64,000 nucleotides of DNA from contig OX336342.1 in assembly GCA_946902875.1 (NCBI GenBank), positions 12,951,523 to 13,015,522 on the forward strand, read 5' to 3'. Shown piece after piece: positions 11,515 through 22,173 of the stretch. The position numbers and the translations under genes are program-made. The notes under the pieces were generated by a model. That model saw nothing but the letters and a program-made list of their open reading frames with translations. It ran no database searches and had not been told where the DNA came from. Positions within the stretch are counted from its first letter, which is position 1. The number at the start of each line of letters is the position of its first letter. The stretch comes from Nematopogon swammerdamellus (lineage: Eukaryota; Arthropoda; Insecta; Lepidoptera; Adelidae).

Positions 11515-12130
11515 CTTTTAGGGTTCCGTACCTCAAAAGAGGAAACAGAGGAAGCTTACTCTCGTGTATGTCTGTCCGTCTGTCACACCTTATTTTCTCC
11601 GAATCTGCTGGACGAAAAAAGGTCAAATTTGGTACATATAAGTTTGATGTGGGTCATCACATCACGGATGTATAGAGTAAATGTACGAGTGTTTTTTACC
11701 CGACTACGGCGAAGCAAAAAGGAGGGTTATGTGTTTGACCGGTATGTATGTATGTATGTATGTATGTATGTATGTATGTATGTATGTATGTATGTATGTA
11801 TGTATGTATGTATGTATGTATGTATGTATGTATGTATGTATGTATGTATGTATGTATGTATGTTCATCTGTTCCCTCATAACTTCTAAACTACTTATCAC
11901 AATTTGACAAATGAGGTATCGTTGAAAGCGTCTTGATCGTCCGCTGGTTATAGGCTATGTGACGTCACACAAAATTGACTATGGCGCCCTCTAGATGACA
12001 AAAAGTCATGATCAAAAAAAATTTTTTTTTTAATGATGCCGTGTTGGGTATCAAATGAAAGGGCTTAATTAGCACATTTCAAAAATATATATATTGTTAG
12101 CTATTGCTTTCGGATTTGCTTGCATGCACC
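11515..12130 (+). repeat. Interspersed repeat containing the (TATG)n tract
   Basis: Begins GGGTTCCGTACCTCAAAAGA, followed by CTGTCCGTCTGTCACACCTT, then ACCCGACTACGGCGAAGCAA, the microsatellite, and GATACAAAAGTCATGATC-like AT-rich sequence to TTGCATGCACCCGATAAT. Similar pieces recur at 38275, 44205, 58850 and 59690. Non-coding; class unknown. Confidence 0.55.
11742..11863. repeat. (TATG)n microsatellite, about 30 units
   Basis: A pure GTAT tetranucleotide run of about 120 bp within a larger interspersed repeat (CCCGACTACGGCGAAGCAAA ... TTCATCTGTTCCCTCATAAC). Apparent Tyr-Val-Cys-Met open frames across it are artefacts. Confidence 0.95.
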
Positions 12131-12187
12131 CGATAATTGGGAATAATTTCTAAATAAAATAAAATCAGGCCTCATTCCATACATATA

Positions 12188-12522
12188 TACATACATATCA
12201 CACACGCTGAATCCCGACAATCGGGGTAAGCAGAGTAATCGGTGTTGTGCTGCAAGAACTCCTGTCAATTACAGCACAACACCGACCACCACGTTTCGCA
12301 AAGGATTCGAACAAGATTAAATCGATCAAGCAGCAAGTATGGCACGAAGACCCACCTGCTGCATGACTCGGTGGAAGTACCGTGCCAAGGTGAGAGGTGG
12401 CGAGCCTGTCGCCCTTTAGCACGGCATCTTGTCCTTATGCCTTAGTCGCCTTTTACGACATGCATGGGGAGAGATGCAGTGGGGATATTCTTTTTAAGTA
12501 TCGACCCCACACGGTACTCGGC
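12188..12522 (-). repeat. Interspersed repeat family A, minus copy
   Basis: From CACACACGCTGAATCCCGAC (preceded by a short CATA tract) through ACCCACCTGCTGCATGACTC to CGACCCCACACGGTACT. Near-complete, and a good reference for the family. Confidence 0.75.
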
Positions 12523-12589
12523 CTCATTCCAAACCTACCCAAATACATCCTACTTAAAACCATCTTAATATTATAAACGCGAAAGTTTG

Positions 12590-13250
12590 TAAATGAGTTG
12601 CGTTCAGGAAGACGATAAACCTACTCAAAGAAAATAAGTAACTAAGGGCGAGGCAGAAAGCCGAGCTGCGTTCAGGAAGAAGATAAACCTTCTTAAAGAC
12701 AGTTAGTAACTGAGGGCGAGGCCGAAGGCCGAGCTGCGTTCGGGAAGACTATAAACCTTCTCGAAGAAAGTAAGTAATAAAGGGCGAGGCCGAGGGCCGA
12801 GCTGCGTTCAGGAAGACGATAAACTTTCTCGAAGACAGTAAGTAACTATGGGCGAGGCCGAAGGCCGATCTGCGTTCAAGAAGAGGATAAACCATCTTTA
12901 AGAAAGTAAGTAACCAAGGGCGAGGCCGAAGGCCGACCTGCGTTCGGGAAGCCTAAACATTCTCGAAGAAAGTAAGTAACAACAGGCGAGGCCGAAGGCC
13001 GAGCTGCGTTCAGGAAGAGGATAAACTTTTTTGAAAACAGTAAGTAACTATGGGCGAGGCCGAAGGCCGAGCTGCGTTCAGGAAGAGGATAAACCATCTT
13101 TAAGAAAGTAAGCAACAAAGGGCGAGGCCGAAGGCCGAGCTGCGTTCAGGAAGAGGATAACCTTTTCGAAGAAAGTAAGTAACAGAGGGCGAGTCAGAAG
13201 ATCGAGCTGCGTTCAGGAAGACCATAATCATCTCGAAGAAAGTAACTTCT
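12590..13250 (+). repeat. Tandem array of ~67-bp units, forward arm
   Basis: About ten units of the form GGGCGAGGCCGAAGGCCGAG + CTGCGTTCAGGAAGACGATA + AACCTTCTCGAAGAAAGTAA-GTAACTAA, spaced 66-68 bp. No long conserved open frame. Confidence 0.92.
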
Positions 13251-14390
13251 TAGCTACTTATTTCGAAAAGGATTATCCTCTTCCTGAACGCATCTCGCCC
13301 TTCGGCCTCGCCCATAGTTAGTTACTGTCTACGAGAAGGTTTATAGTCTTCCCGAACGCAGCTCGGCCTTCGGCCTCTCCCTTAGTTACTTACTGTATAC
13401 GAGAAGGTTTATAGTCTTCCCGAACGCAGCTCGGTCTTCGGCCACGCCCTTTTTTAATTACTTTCTTAAAGATGGTTTATCCTCTTCATGAACGCAGCTC
13501 GGCCTTCGGCCTCTCCCATATACTTACTGTCTTCGAGAAAGTTTATCATCTTCCTGAACGCAGCTCGGCCTTCGGCCTCGCCCTTTGTTACTTAATTTCT
13601 TCGAGAAGGTTTATAGTCTTCCCGAACGCAGCTCGGCCTTCGGCCTCGCCCTCAGTTACTTACTTTCTTAAAGATGGTTTATCCTCTTCCTGAACGCAGC
13701 TCGGCCTTCGGCCTCGCCCATAGTTACTTACTGTCTTCGAAAAAGTTTATCGTCTTCCTGAACGGAGCTCGGCCTTCGGCCTCGCCCTTTGTTACTTACT
13801 TTCTTCGAGAAGGTTTATAGTCTTCCCGAACGCAGCTCGGCCTTCGGCCTCGCCCTCAGTTACTTACTTTCTTAAAGATGGTTTATCCTCTTCCTGAACG
13901 CAGCTCGGCCTTCAGCCTCGCCCATAGTTACTTACTGTCTTCGGGAAAGTTTATCGTCTTCCTGAACGCAGCTCGGCCTTCGGCCTCGCCCTTTGTTACT
14001 TACTTTCTTCGAGAAGGTTTATAGTCTTCCCGAAAGCAGCTCGGCCTTCGGCCTGGCCCTCAGTTACTTACTTTCTTAAAGATGGTTTATCCTCTTCCTG
14101 AACGCAGCTCGGCCTTCGGCCTCGCCCATGGTTACTTACTGTCTTCGGGAAGGTTTATAGTCTTCCCGAACGCAGCTCGGCCTTCGGCCTCGCCCTCAGT
14201 TACTTACTTTCTTAAAGATGGTTCATCCTCTTCCTGAGCGCCGCTCGGCCTTCGGCCTCGCCCATAGTTGCTTACTTTCTTCGAGAAAGTTTGTCGTCTT
14301 CCTGAACGCAGCTCGGCCTTCGGCCTCGCCCTTTGTTACTTACTTTCTTCGAGTCGGTTTATCGTTTACCTGAACCCAACTTGTCCTTAT
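13251..14390 (-). repeat. Tandem array of ~67-bp units, reverse arm
   Basis: About seventeen units of the same repeat in opposite orientation, starting right after the forward arm. Three unit types (ending CTTTG, CTCAG and CATAG before TTACTTACT) recur in fixed order, giving a ~204-bp higher-order repeat. Confidence 0.92.
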
Positions 14391-14521
14391 GGACTATGGT
14401 ACACATGTTATTATAAAACAGTAAAACCTAAACAAATAAAACATGTAAAACGGCTCTGCAAATACTTTATCACGAAGTTATATCCCCAAAATAATTAAAA
14501 TAAAAAATAAGTTCAAAAACT

Positions 14522-14918
14522 AAAACCCGACTACTGAAAAATCACGCTCTAAAAAGTATGAAACAAGAAAATGTTCTCATCTGAAATTGTTATGTACAAA
14601 CTATTCAATATTTTATCGTCTATTAAATAAACAACTTACACGTAATATATTTTAATGTATTTAATAAATATTCATAGTGTTGTTCAGAGGATAGCCGTGG
14701 TCGTATGCCACCTACCCTATAGGGCAAAGTGGCATACGACCACGGCTATCCTCTGAACTACACTATGAATATTTATTAAATACATTAAAATATATTACGT
14801 GTAAGTTGTTTATTTAATAGACGATAAAATATTGAATAGTTTGTACATAACAATTTCAGATGAGAACATTTTCTTGTTTCATACTTTTTAGAGCGTGATT
14901 TTTCAGTAGTCGGGTTTT
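14522..14918. repeat. 397-bp near-perfect hairpin (190-bp arms, 17-nt loop)
   Basis: The left arm AAAACCCGACTACTGAAAAA ... GTCGTATGCCAC is mirrored without indels by GTGGCATACGAC ... TTTTTCAGTAGTCGGGTTTT about position 14720. I saw a single mismatch (TGTTGTT versus TGTAGTT). The loop contains CCCTATAGGG. Non-coding foldback, about 130 bp from the end of the tandem array. Confidence 0.93.
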
Positions 14919-14929
14919 TTTTATTTTAG

Positions 14930-15170
14930 GGAACAAATTAGAACGTTGAACATTTTTTTAAGTGTATCATGTAACATATCAAATGAAAGGACTCGATATA
15001 AGAATCGTTTTTATAATTTTAAAATGCATAGGTTAAAAGATATTAAAGAAAATATAAGAAAATCGTACATTCCCCCCGCTTATCTCCAAAACTACTGACT
15101 CTAAAATAAAAATAAAAAGGAAACATAGGGCCTCTCTAATAGTTTACAGGAAAACCTAAACGAAAATCCT
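14930..15170 (+). repeat. Interspersed repeat fragment
   Basis: ATCAAATGAAAGGACTCGAT ... CATAGGTTAAAAGATATTAA-AGAAAATATAAGAAAATCG ... AAAACTACTGACTCTAAAAT. The same blocks occur at 59690-59900. Non-coding. Confidence 0.6.
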
Positions 15171-15410
15171 ATGTCTATCCATATTCTCACGGAAAACGGA
15201 ATGGTACGGAACCCTCTCCACGCGAGTTCGACTGGTACTTGACAGCTATTTCTCATATAATCAGACTTTCTCATATAATCCATATCAATCGTAGCAGCGA
15301 CCCTGCCAACGTGAATCCTTTCGTTTAGTCTATTAAGACATGACGATTGTATGGTAGAAAAGAATTGTATTCTACAAAATTGTATTCTACAAAAGAAGTT
15401 TGTAACGAAC

Positions 15411-15525
15411 CTTGATGACACAGAAGAAGGCTACGAGCCAGGAGAGAAACAGACAACCGACCAGGTGCCACTGGATGGTACCCCAATTATCCCACGTGGC
15501 GTCTCCTCGACCCAGAACGTTATCA
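15411..15525 (-). CDS. SLC6 transporter exon D (TM4)
   Basis: A short exon (115 nt, phase 2 in, phase 0 out), read in the frame that continues exon C: YY-NDNVLGRGDATWDNWGTIQ, then WHLVGCLFLSWLVAFFCVIK. This is the loop into TM4 (family pattern W-x-L-xx-C-L-xx-a-W). Acceptor TTTTGCCGGCAG is good. The donor AAG|GTTCGT has GT but is weak, so this exon is the likeliest to be mis-spliced or alternatively spliced. The LTR retrotransposon lies upstream of it in the preceding intron. Confidence 0.87.
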
Positions 15526-15747
15526 CTGCCGGCAAAAGAGAATACGACGTGTCAAGTTCATAAAAGGCAAGCGATACACTAAGTACAAAGCAATGACAGA
15601 AAAAGTACGTCGGTACATAGGTACACAAATGTTGGAATATATTTTGTTATAATGTTGTACATTTACTTCTATAAAATGTCTATTAATAGGTAATTTCGAA
15701 TAAAGGCAGAAACACAATGGAAATATTGGACGTTATGTGGGAATAAA

Positions 15748-15935
15748 AAAAACGGCCAAGTGCGAGTCGGACTCGTGCACCGAGGGTTCCGTACCACCAC
15801 GTAATTTTCCGGTTTTTATTATTTGTTGTTTTACTTTAGAAGAGTAAAAACCTATTTCAAAAGTTCAAAAGATACGTATCGGTGTAGGTTTAGTAATAGG
15901 GTCCGGTACGGTAGAGAACCCTAAAAAGGACTTTT
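15748..15935 (+). repeat. Repeat family B (GAGTCGGACTCG type), short copy
   Basis: AACGGCCAAGTGCGAGTCGG-ACTCGTGCACCGAGGGTTCC-GTACC ..., ending GGTACGGTAGAGAACCCTAA-AAAGG. A widespread lepidopteran non-coding repeat; class not settled. Confidence 0.7.
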
Positions 15936-15999
15936 AAGATGAATTTTCATTTTGCTATTATTTAATATTAAAAAAAAATGCAAGCTTTACCAGCAAGCT

Positions 16000-16260
16000 T
16001 ACAAATAAGCACAAAATTGTTCAAGACAACAGCGCCATCCGAGCATGCCGTGTTCGGAATATAAAGCATCGTAGCCAGAGTGGCTCGCCTCGTTCGAGGC
16101 CGGAGGCTGAGGCGCGACCGGGCTGGCGTGCTGGCGGCGGCGCGGCGGGCTGGGTGGGTGGGACACGGCACGCTTCTCGCTCCTCGCCTCTACAGCTAGT
16201 GTAATTGAAATGTCGTTTACTTAATTCTGACGGGATATCCCCCGACACTAGCGCACCACG
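16000..16260. other. GC-rich intron patch
   Basis: CpG-rich sequence around 16080-16165 (GAGGCGCGACCGGGCTGGCG, CGGCGGCGCGGCGGGCTGGG). No conserved frame on either strand. Could be a regulatory or old-repeat remnant. Confidence 0.3.
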
Positions 16261-17051
16261 GTGGAAATAAATTCAAGACGCTACATTAGATGCAATTTAT
16301 ACGGAAAAATGTGCAAAATATTTTATTTAAATAACTTTTTTTTATTTGTATTTTCTTCTTCATTTCGTTATCGAATTCGAGCCACAGTATAGCAAACCTT
16401 TTAAAATAAGTGCCGCAAATTTGTAAGTAAGAAACTTAGTAGCGCGTAACAAAGTGAAATTTATTACTTACCCTTTGTTTGCGCCGAAACTTCCCTGGAG
16501 GGAAACGTAGGACGTACTTACCGCAAATGTAAACAAAAATCGTTGTCATAATATTTGGGTCAAAAGCTTTAATATTAGTAATCCATAGCTCGGAGTGCGA
16601 AACTAACGAAATAAAGCTGAAATCGGTGCCACAGAGAGGCTGAGAGGGAAAAATAGCGGTGACGTCCTCCCGGGAAGGCCGGCCCTCTCAGTAGACGCCC
16701 CACATTAAAAAGATAATATAAAGTTTTGGGCGAGGATTATGATGAATTTGAAGTTTTACTTTAGCACTCGCCCCGGATAAAATGGCTTCAGCAAAGAGAT
16801 CCGTTTGAGAATTTATTTTTTGTTGAATTAGCTTTGCGATTTCTAGCGAAGAAACAGTTTTACAATTATATCTAGTAAATAAAATGAGTAATCAAGTAAA
16901 AGCACTTCCGTATTACTTGTCCTGACTGATATAAGGTCTGGTAAGGTGAAGAGATCACATCAGACGAAATTGAAACCCGTCAGTCTTGCCTGCCCGTCAG
17001 ACGTGACGTGTCCCATGGACGATACAGAGTTCGCCGAGGAGAGAAACACAC
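16261..17051. other. Intron stretch up to the LTR element
   Basis: No recognised feature. The last bases, AGAAACACACCCAC, form the left flank of the retrotransposon insertion. Confidence 0.5.
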
Positions 17052-17055
17052 CCAC

Positions 17056-20000
17056 TGTAGAGGAACGAATGACGGCTGGTTTTTTTTCTTTTGCGCGTTT
17101 CACATAAATTAATGTTTCGAGCACGGTTGAGCGATTTAGGGTCTGTGGAAAAAAAAAAAGGAAAAAAATTATATATTCTAAGAATACGAAACGCATTTCA
17201 ACGCGTGGGATTAGTGAGGCTAGTGAGTGCTTTGTAGAGTGCCATTAATTTTGTTTAAGGTGACATGTAACTGCAAACATGTGTGAATTGGTTGAAGTGG
17301 CAAAAATGACTTTGTGAGAGCGTGAGAGACCCCTATGCACATTCCAGACAGTGAAGAGAAAAAAAAATATATATCAGACGAGTACGTGTTAAAATGTTAT
17401 GATAAAGTCATGTACTGCCGAGAATTGTATGGCTATTTCAGGTGAAGCTGCGTGTCGTGTGTAATTGGCGAGAGATGGGGTTCTCGCGGATTCAGCGCAG
17501 ACAGCGACGCGAGGCAGACTGTGAGGGCACTGCTGTTCGCGTCAATAGACGTGATGCTGGTCGTTCGTCATGCTGTCTCATCGGAGTCAGGCCAACTGCC
17601 TGGAGTCCAGCTTCCTGGGGTTTCAAATGCTTGGAATCTTGGCTTGAGGAGGCACGTACCCGTGCGTCTGAAATGGAAGATCGCGTCGCGCGAATGTTGC
17701 GTCACAAGTGCGGGCAGTACAGTGTGTAATTGCGATGGACAGTGCTTACGATACAGTGTGTTCAAGAATGACTGTGGTTGTCAGGAGACGAAAATGGTTG
17801 GAACGTGATACTTAAAATTAACATGTAATTTTATTATGTTGTAATGTATGTGTTTGTGAAACAATGAACACAGCGAAAGGGTTGCGTTAAAGTAAAAACA
17901 CAAGTTGGTTTGATAATATGTAAGTTCAAGTAAATATGCTGTGAGGTGGATTGGACGGAATCACCTGTACTGTAACAATGAATTTAGTTAAGCATGTTTC
18001 ATGGATTTTATTGTGTTGCTTTCGTTAAATAACGCGCAGTCGTAATCAGGTATTAGTTATGTAATTGTTTTGTAATATGTTTTAATTGTTTGTTCATGCA
18101 ATAATGCAAACTGTCAATTTACATACAGATGGCGACATCTGTCGGTCGCATAAGTTACTGCGTGAAAGTTTAACGATTCGTTAAGGGATGAATTTGTATG
18201 GAAATCGGTAGACGACTGGTGGCTAGAGTGTGCAACTTTTATAAATTTTGTTATGTGAGTAGCGTATTAGTCCTTTCTCGAAGGAAATTGTGAGAGACGT
18301 CGCTAGAGGGCGTGGAAAAATATAATATTAGATTGTATCAAAACGGATTTTTGAGGGAGCTTTTATATAGATTTGCACGGGAGACAGGAAAACATTCTTG
18401 TGTTAGACGTAGAGCGTTCAAGTCGTGGTTCTGGGAGATTTGGGAGTTTTGCGAGATTCGAGAAAAAGGGGTTATTTGAGTATTAAGAAAGTCTAGATCC
18501 AAGTAAAATAGTTGCATAAAAGTCAACGGCGAGTTTGAAGGCGTAGTCAAGTGAGGCGAGAGCAGCACGCTGTTCACATAAGTTAAGTGTGATTGTTTTA
18601 TAATCCTTCATATGAAACTCAATTATTTTATTGTAGAGTGTTTTATAATTTTGACCGATTGGATGTGAGGTGGATTAACGATTAAGTAATAAATAATTAG
18701 TAGAATAGAAATCATTGAATTATTTTATTTTAGAGAATTTGTTTGAAAATTATCTTGAGTTTCATATGATACTTTATTTTATTGATAATTATTTGATCCA
18801 TACATTTATTTGTTTGTGAGTTTAAGGTTTAATATAAGAGACAGTTGGGTAATTTAAATTTACGAGATTTGGTAGTGCTTATTTTGGAAGTTAGAAGAAG
18901 CTAGACAGTGGTTTTTTTTTAGGTTCCGTTTTTTCCACTGTTCAGTAGAGCTTAAACGGAACCAATTTAGAATGATTTGAAATTTATTGGAAAAGAACTA
19001 ATAAACATTTCTTTAAATTTCTATGTATGTTTGAATTTTGCATTCCTTATTCTTAAAAAAAAATAGATTCGATAACACAATCATTTACCCCTTCCAATTA
19101 ATACAACCTACTTTGACGAAGTTAATTCACACCCTGAAGTTTGATTACAATTGAAACTTATAGTAAGACATCTTTTAAGTGTTCTAAGTAAAGTTCTTTA
19201 TTTCATCGAAGGATGTATCCTTAAATTACCTGAGACAATAATCTCGTATCACTTTCATTAAAGTTAGTTGGGAACGATTCGAATTTAATAAAGTTAGTTT
19301 CATTGCTAGTATACATTTTATTTCAATTCAAGGTGGAGTTTGACAGTTATTTAAATACACACTTCTCAAAGACACTTCCTTTTATAGAAGCAAAGCATAA
19401 TTGAACTTCTGGAGAGCTTTGTCAGTAGCGACAAATGCCGACCGAGTGGTCGAAAAATCGAGTAAGCACAGTCAAAGAAAAATCATTTTTGTGATAAGAT
19501 TCTGTTGACTTTTATGGAAAGTCTACTGACAGTAGTCAGTAACCTAACCCACATTACACGTTCGCTGAAGTCAGAGGGTTGAAAATCTTGAATATTATTT
19601 GATTTACATCTGTCACAAATCTGGTTTTGTGTGACCTACGTCACTTGACCATAAAAAAGTATATACCATCACAAGGTAATAATCTGCGCAGTTTAGTGTA
19701 TCGTCTGACGATATGCTATTTTGCTACTCGAAATATTAGTCACCGGCCGGGACTAGTATAATAAATACCTAACAGTCCGAAAGTTTAAGTTTCGTCACTG
19801 GAAATCTTAATTCTAGGACAGATGGGTACATTTGTGGCGACTCGATAAAAGATCTCTAAAATTCAGTTATGTGTTAGAAACACTATACAAATAGGGTCGG
19901 TGGACAACTGAACATAACACACGACTCGACCGGTCATCATTAAATACAAAGGTCAATCACATTCATTTAGGGAAATAATTGTTGAACTTGCGCTTACGAA

Positions 20001-20133
20001 TTGGAGTTTCTTTTTCAGATATCTGTTGACGTACATATTAATTGACTTTGAATTGAACATTCCTAACTGCTTTATTGGTTACTTTAAATTTCGAAAAATT
20101 TAATATAGACGATCACTACTGGGGGCCTTCACA
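17056..20133 (+). repeat. 5' long terminal repeat (3,078 bp)
   Basis: Identical as far as I could compare to 26111-29188. It starts TGTAGAGG and ends CCTTCACA. It is much longer than the few hundred bp to about 1 kb usual for insect Ty3-like elements. It holds several AATAAA-type signals and a hairpin formed by GGTTCCGTTT and AAACGGAACC near 18922-18964. Short open frames inside it are not conserved-looking. U3/R/U5 borders cannot be set from the sequence. Confidence 0.95.
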
Positions 20134-20134
20134 C

Positions 20135-20152
20135 TTGCTAACCGTGACAGGA
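20135..20152 (+). other. Probable primer-binding site
   Basis: Directly after the 5' LTR the sequence reads TTGCTAACCGTGACAGGA. The ACCGTGACAGGA part matches, as I recall it, the tRNA-Arg-type primer site of mdg1/412 elements (TGGCGACCGTGACAGGA). The first bases, which should pair with the CCA end, deviate (TTG instead of TGG). Position is right; primer identity is inference. A small inverted repeat (AATTAATTC/GGAATTAATT, about 20165-20186) follows. Confidence 0.5.
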
Positions 20153-20979
20153 TTGTTTTCTAAATTAATTCTATTGGAATTAATTAAAACATAGAACAAA
20201 AAAAAAAAAAAACACAACGTAGATTAAAACCATAAAGTAGTGGGGAGTTTAGAAAGTCTGGGAGGCGAGAAATATTAATAGTTGTATAATTAAAACTGAA
20301 TGGATTTCCTAATTGTAATAGTGTGTGTTTTCAGGAAATAATTTAATTGTGTTCTCATTTTGTAAATTGTTTGTGTGAACGCGAATTTGTGGCACTCTCT
20401 GCGAGCTACTTGGTGTAAGGTTGGGGCAGTTCGGGGGTAATAAGTAAATTCATTAAAGTATAGTTTGAAACAGTTAGCCTTGTAATTGTTTTGACGGGTT
20501 TTCCAGTTTTTTTTTTTGGGCTACTCATTAGGAGTACATACATAAAAGAAATTTTGTCCTAATTATTTCAGTTGTAGCGGTAATAAAATTATTAAATGAT
20601 TGTTTTACAGTACGTTAACGTTAAAATATTGCGGAATATTTAGTAATGTTAGTTGTTGTAGAAATAGTAAGTAGAGAAGATAGATTATAGTTTTGTTTAT
20701 TTTTCATACAGTTAAATGCTAGTTGCGTTAGAAATCGTAATCGGTTAAATACAAATATATACGGTTAAATACAGTTTACGTTGCGAATAGGCGGTTTTTT
20801 TCTCAATAGTTAGGCGGTAGTTTAGTAGTAGGCGAAACGGTATTTATTAAAAAATAGGGCGCGGTAGAGTTTAGTTTTGGTAGGCAAGTTAGGGCGTTTA
20901 GTTCTTATATATAGCGTAAACGTATTTTAGAGGGTATATCGGTTTTGATAGGTAATAGGTAGGCGAGAAGTAGTTGAAG
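20153..20979 (+). other. Retrotransposon 5' leader, C-poor
   Basis: Untranslated leader between the primer site and the gag start. The last ~390 bases are strikingly poor in C on the sense strand: I counted about 30 C, roughly 20 of them in CpG, and none in 20641-20700. No internal gene is seen. Several A-runs and T-runs occur. Confidence 0.7.
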
Positions 20980-22173
20980 ATGTCTGAATCGGTTCGGGGG
21001 CGCGGCAGAAAGCGGAGAGGTACGTCCATGGCAACAGATAGTTCGGATAAGAGGACGAGACGAGAAGAAGTACGTGGAAGTGACCCACAAATTGGATTGC
21101 TCGAAACATTGAGTGGGAAGTTGGATCAGATTTGCAAACGATTGGATGATTTGGAGAAGGTCGGACAGAAGTCGACGAGAGTGGCGAGCGTGGTTGCTAA
21201 CGATGAAGGTGCGCCGGGGTCACTCGCAAGGACTGTTTCGCAGAGTTCGGGAGAATCGAGTAGCAGCACAGGAAATGTTTACGTAATTAAACCGACTGTT
21301 GACAAGCCTATTTTTAACGGAAAAGGTGACGTGAACCCTATGAGGTTCTTGAGGAAGCTGAAACGTTATATCAGTTCCATAAAGGCTCAAGATCGATCGG
21401 TGGAGGTGGCAGTGGAGTGTCTGGCCGGGCCCGCGGCTAAAATCTTGGAGATGTACTACGAAAATTGGAGGAATTGGGAGAACTTCGAAACTGACTTCAA
21501 GAGAGTTTACTGGGGGCCTAGACAGCAAGAGAATGCTAAATTTCGACTTATGAACACGACCTGGAGCCCAGCGCAGGGTCAGAGCATGTCAGAGCATTTC
21601 GCAGATCAGCTGGAGACTGTTCAAGGTTTGACCATTCCTTTGGGTCAAACCGATTTAGTCAACAGTGCGATGCGCCATTTTCCGCCGGACATCCAACGCT
21701 TGTGGTTTACTAGGAAGGAAGAGGTGAATATTTACACTGCAGCAGAGTTTTTGCGGGATCTTGAGCAAAATGTGGTGATAAGAGCAAGCAGTGCCGGCAA
21801 TGTACAATCTACAAGCCGAGGTGCCATGCAGCAGAGAAACACGCGCGGAGGATGGCAAGTCCATCGGGGAACCTCATGGAATCGCTATCAGTCAGTTGGG
21901 CGAGATGATGCTGTCTTATCAGCTGCGATGTACGGAGGTCAGACGAATAATAATAATAATCATTTCATTCGGGGCCGAGCGGCAAACAGAGGCGCGCGCC
22001 GAGGCAACGGGAGACGTGGAGGAGCGGGAAACACACGAAATACAGAAATGTATCGAGCGATTAAGTGGCAACCTCAGACTGAAACGCGTGACGGCGATGT
22101 AATTAATAAGACTGCAACCACGGAGAATAATGAAAAAACGACGTCGGGAAACGAACGGAACCAGCGCTATTAA
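20980..22173 (+). CDS. gag: Gag protein of the LTR retrotransposon
   Basis: A 397-residue frame starting at the first ATG after the leader (a TTG two codons upstream is in frame but not a plausible start). The N-terminus is basic (MSESVRGRGRKRRG). Residues about 40-62 (ETLSGKLDQICKRLDDLEKV) could form a coiled coil. The middle (FNGKGDVNPMRFLRKLKRYI ... WENFETDFKRVYWGP) fits the retrotransposon Gag capsid domain. The C-terminal third is rich in RG/GR (residues about 270-360) and has no CCHC zinc knuckle, so RNA binding probably rests on the RG stretch. It packages the element RNA into virus-like particles. Its TAA overlaps the pol ATG (TAATG). Confidence 0.92.
   Translation: MSESVRGRGRKRRGTSMATDSSDKRTRREEVRGSDPQIGLLETLSGKLDQICKRLDDLEKVGQKSTRVASVVANDEGAPGSLARTVSQSSGESSSSTGNVYVIKPTVDKPIFNGKGDVNPMRFLRKLKRYISSIKAQDRSVEVAVECLAGPAAKILEMYYENWRNWENFETDFKRVYWGPRQQENAKFRLMNTTWSPAQGQSMSEHFADQLETVQGLTIPLGQTDLVNSAMRHFPPDIQRLWFTRKEEVNIYTAAEFLRDLEQNVVIRASSAGNVQSTSRGAMQQRNTRGGWQVHRGTSWNRYQSVGRDDAVLSAAMYGGQTNNNNNHFIRGRAANRGARRGNGRRGGAGNTRNTEMYRAIKWQPQTETRDGDVINKTATTENNEKTTSGNERNQRY

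Noticed and set aside
11629..11907. Open frames of repeated Met-Tyr-Val-Cys
   Set aside because: They are translations of the (TATG)n microsatellite, not a protein.
12590..14390. CRISPR-like array
   Set aside because: Units are contiguous ~67-bp tandem repeats without unique spacers, in a eukaryotic intron.
12876..14498. Frames with repeated RSSAFGLA
   Set aside because: Produced by the ~67-bp tandem unit; the array is on both strands and the frames are broken by unit-length variation.
17442..17808. Open frames of 95 and 118 codons inside the 5' LTR, repeated in the 3' LTR
   Set aside because: Two overlapping frames of similar length, no recognisable domain and no evidence of codon constraint; duplicated simply because the LTR is.
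18905..18965. LTR hairpin GGTTCCGTTT/AAACGGAACC as a captured family-B repeat
   Set aside because: Shares only the short TTAGGTTCCGT-like string with family B; too short to claim common origin.
20974..20979. TTG as start of gag
   Set aside because: An ATG follows two codons later; TTG starts are not expected in an insect transcript.
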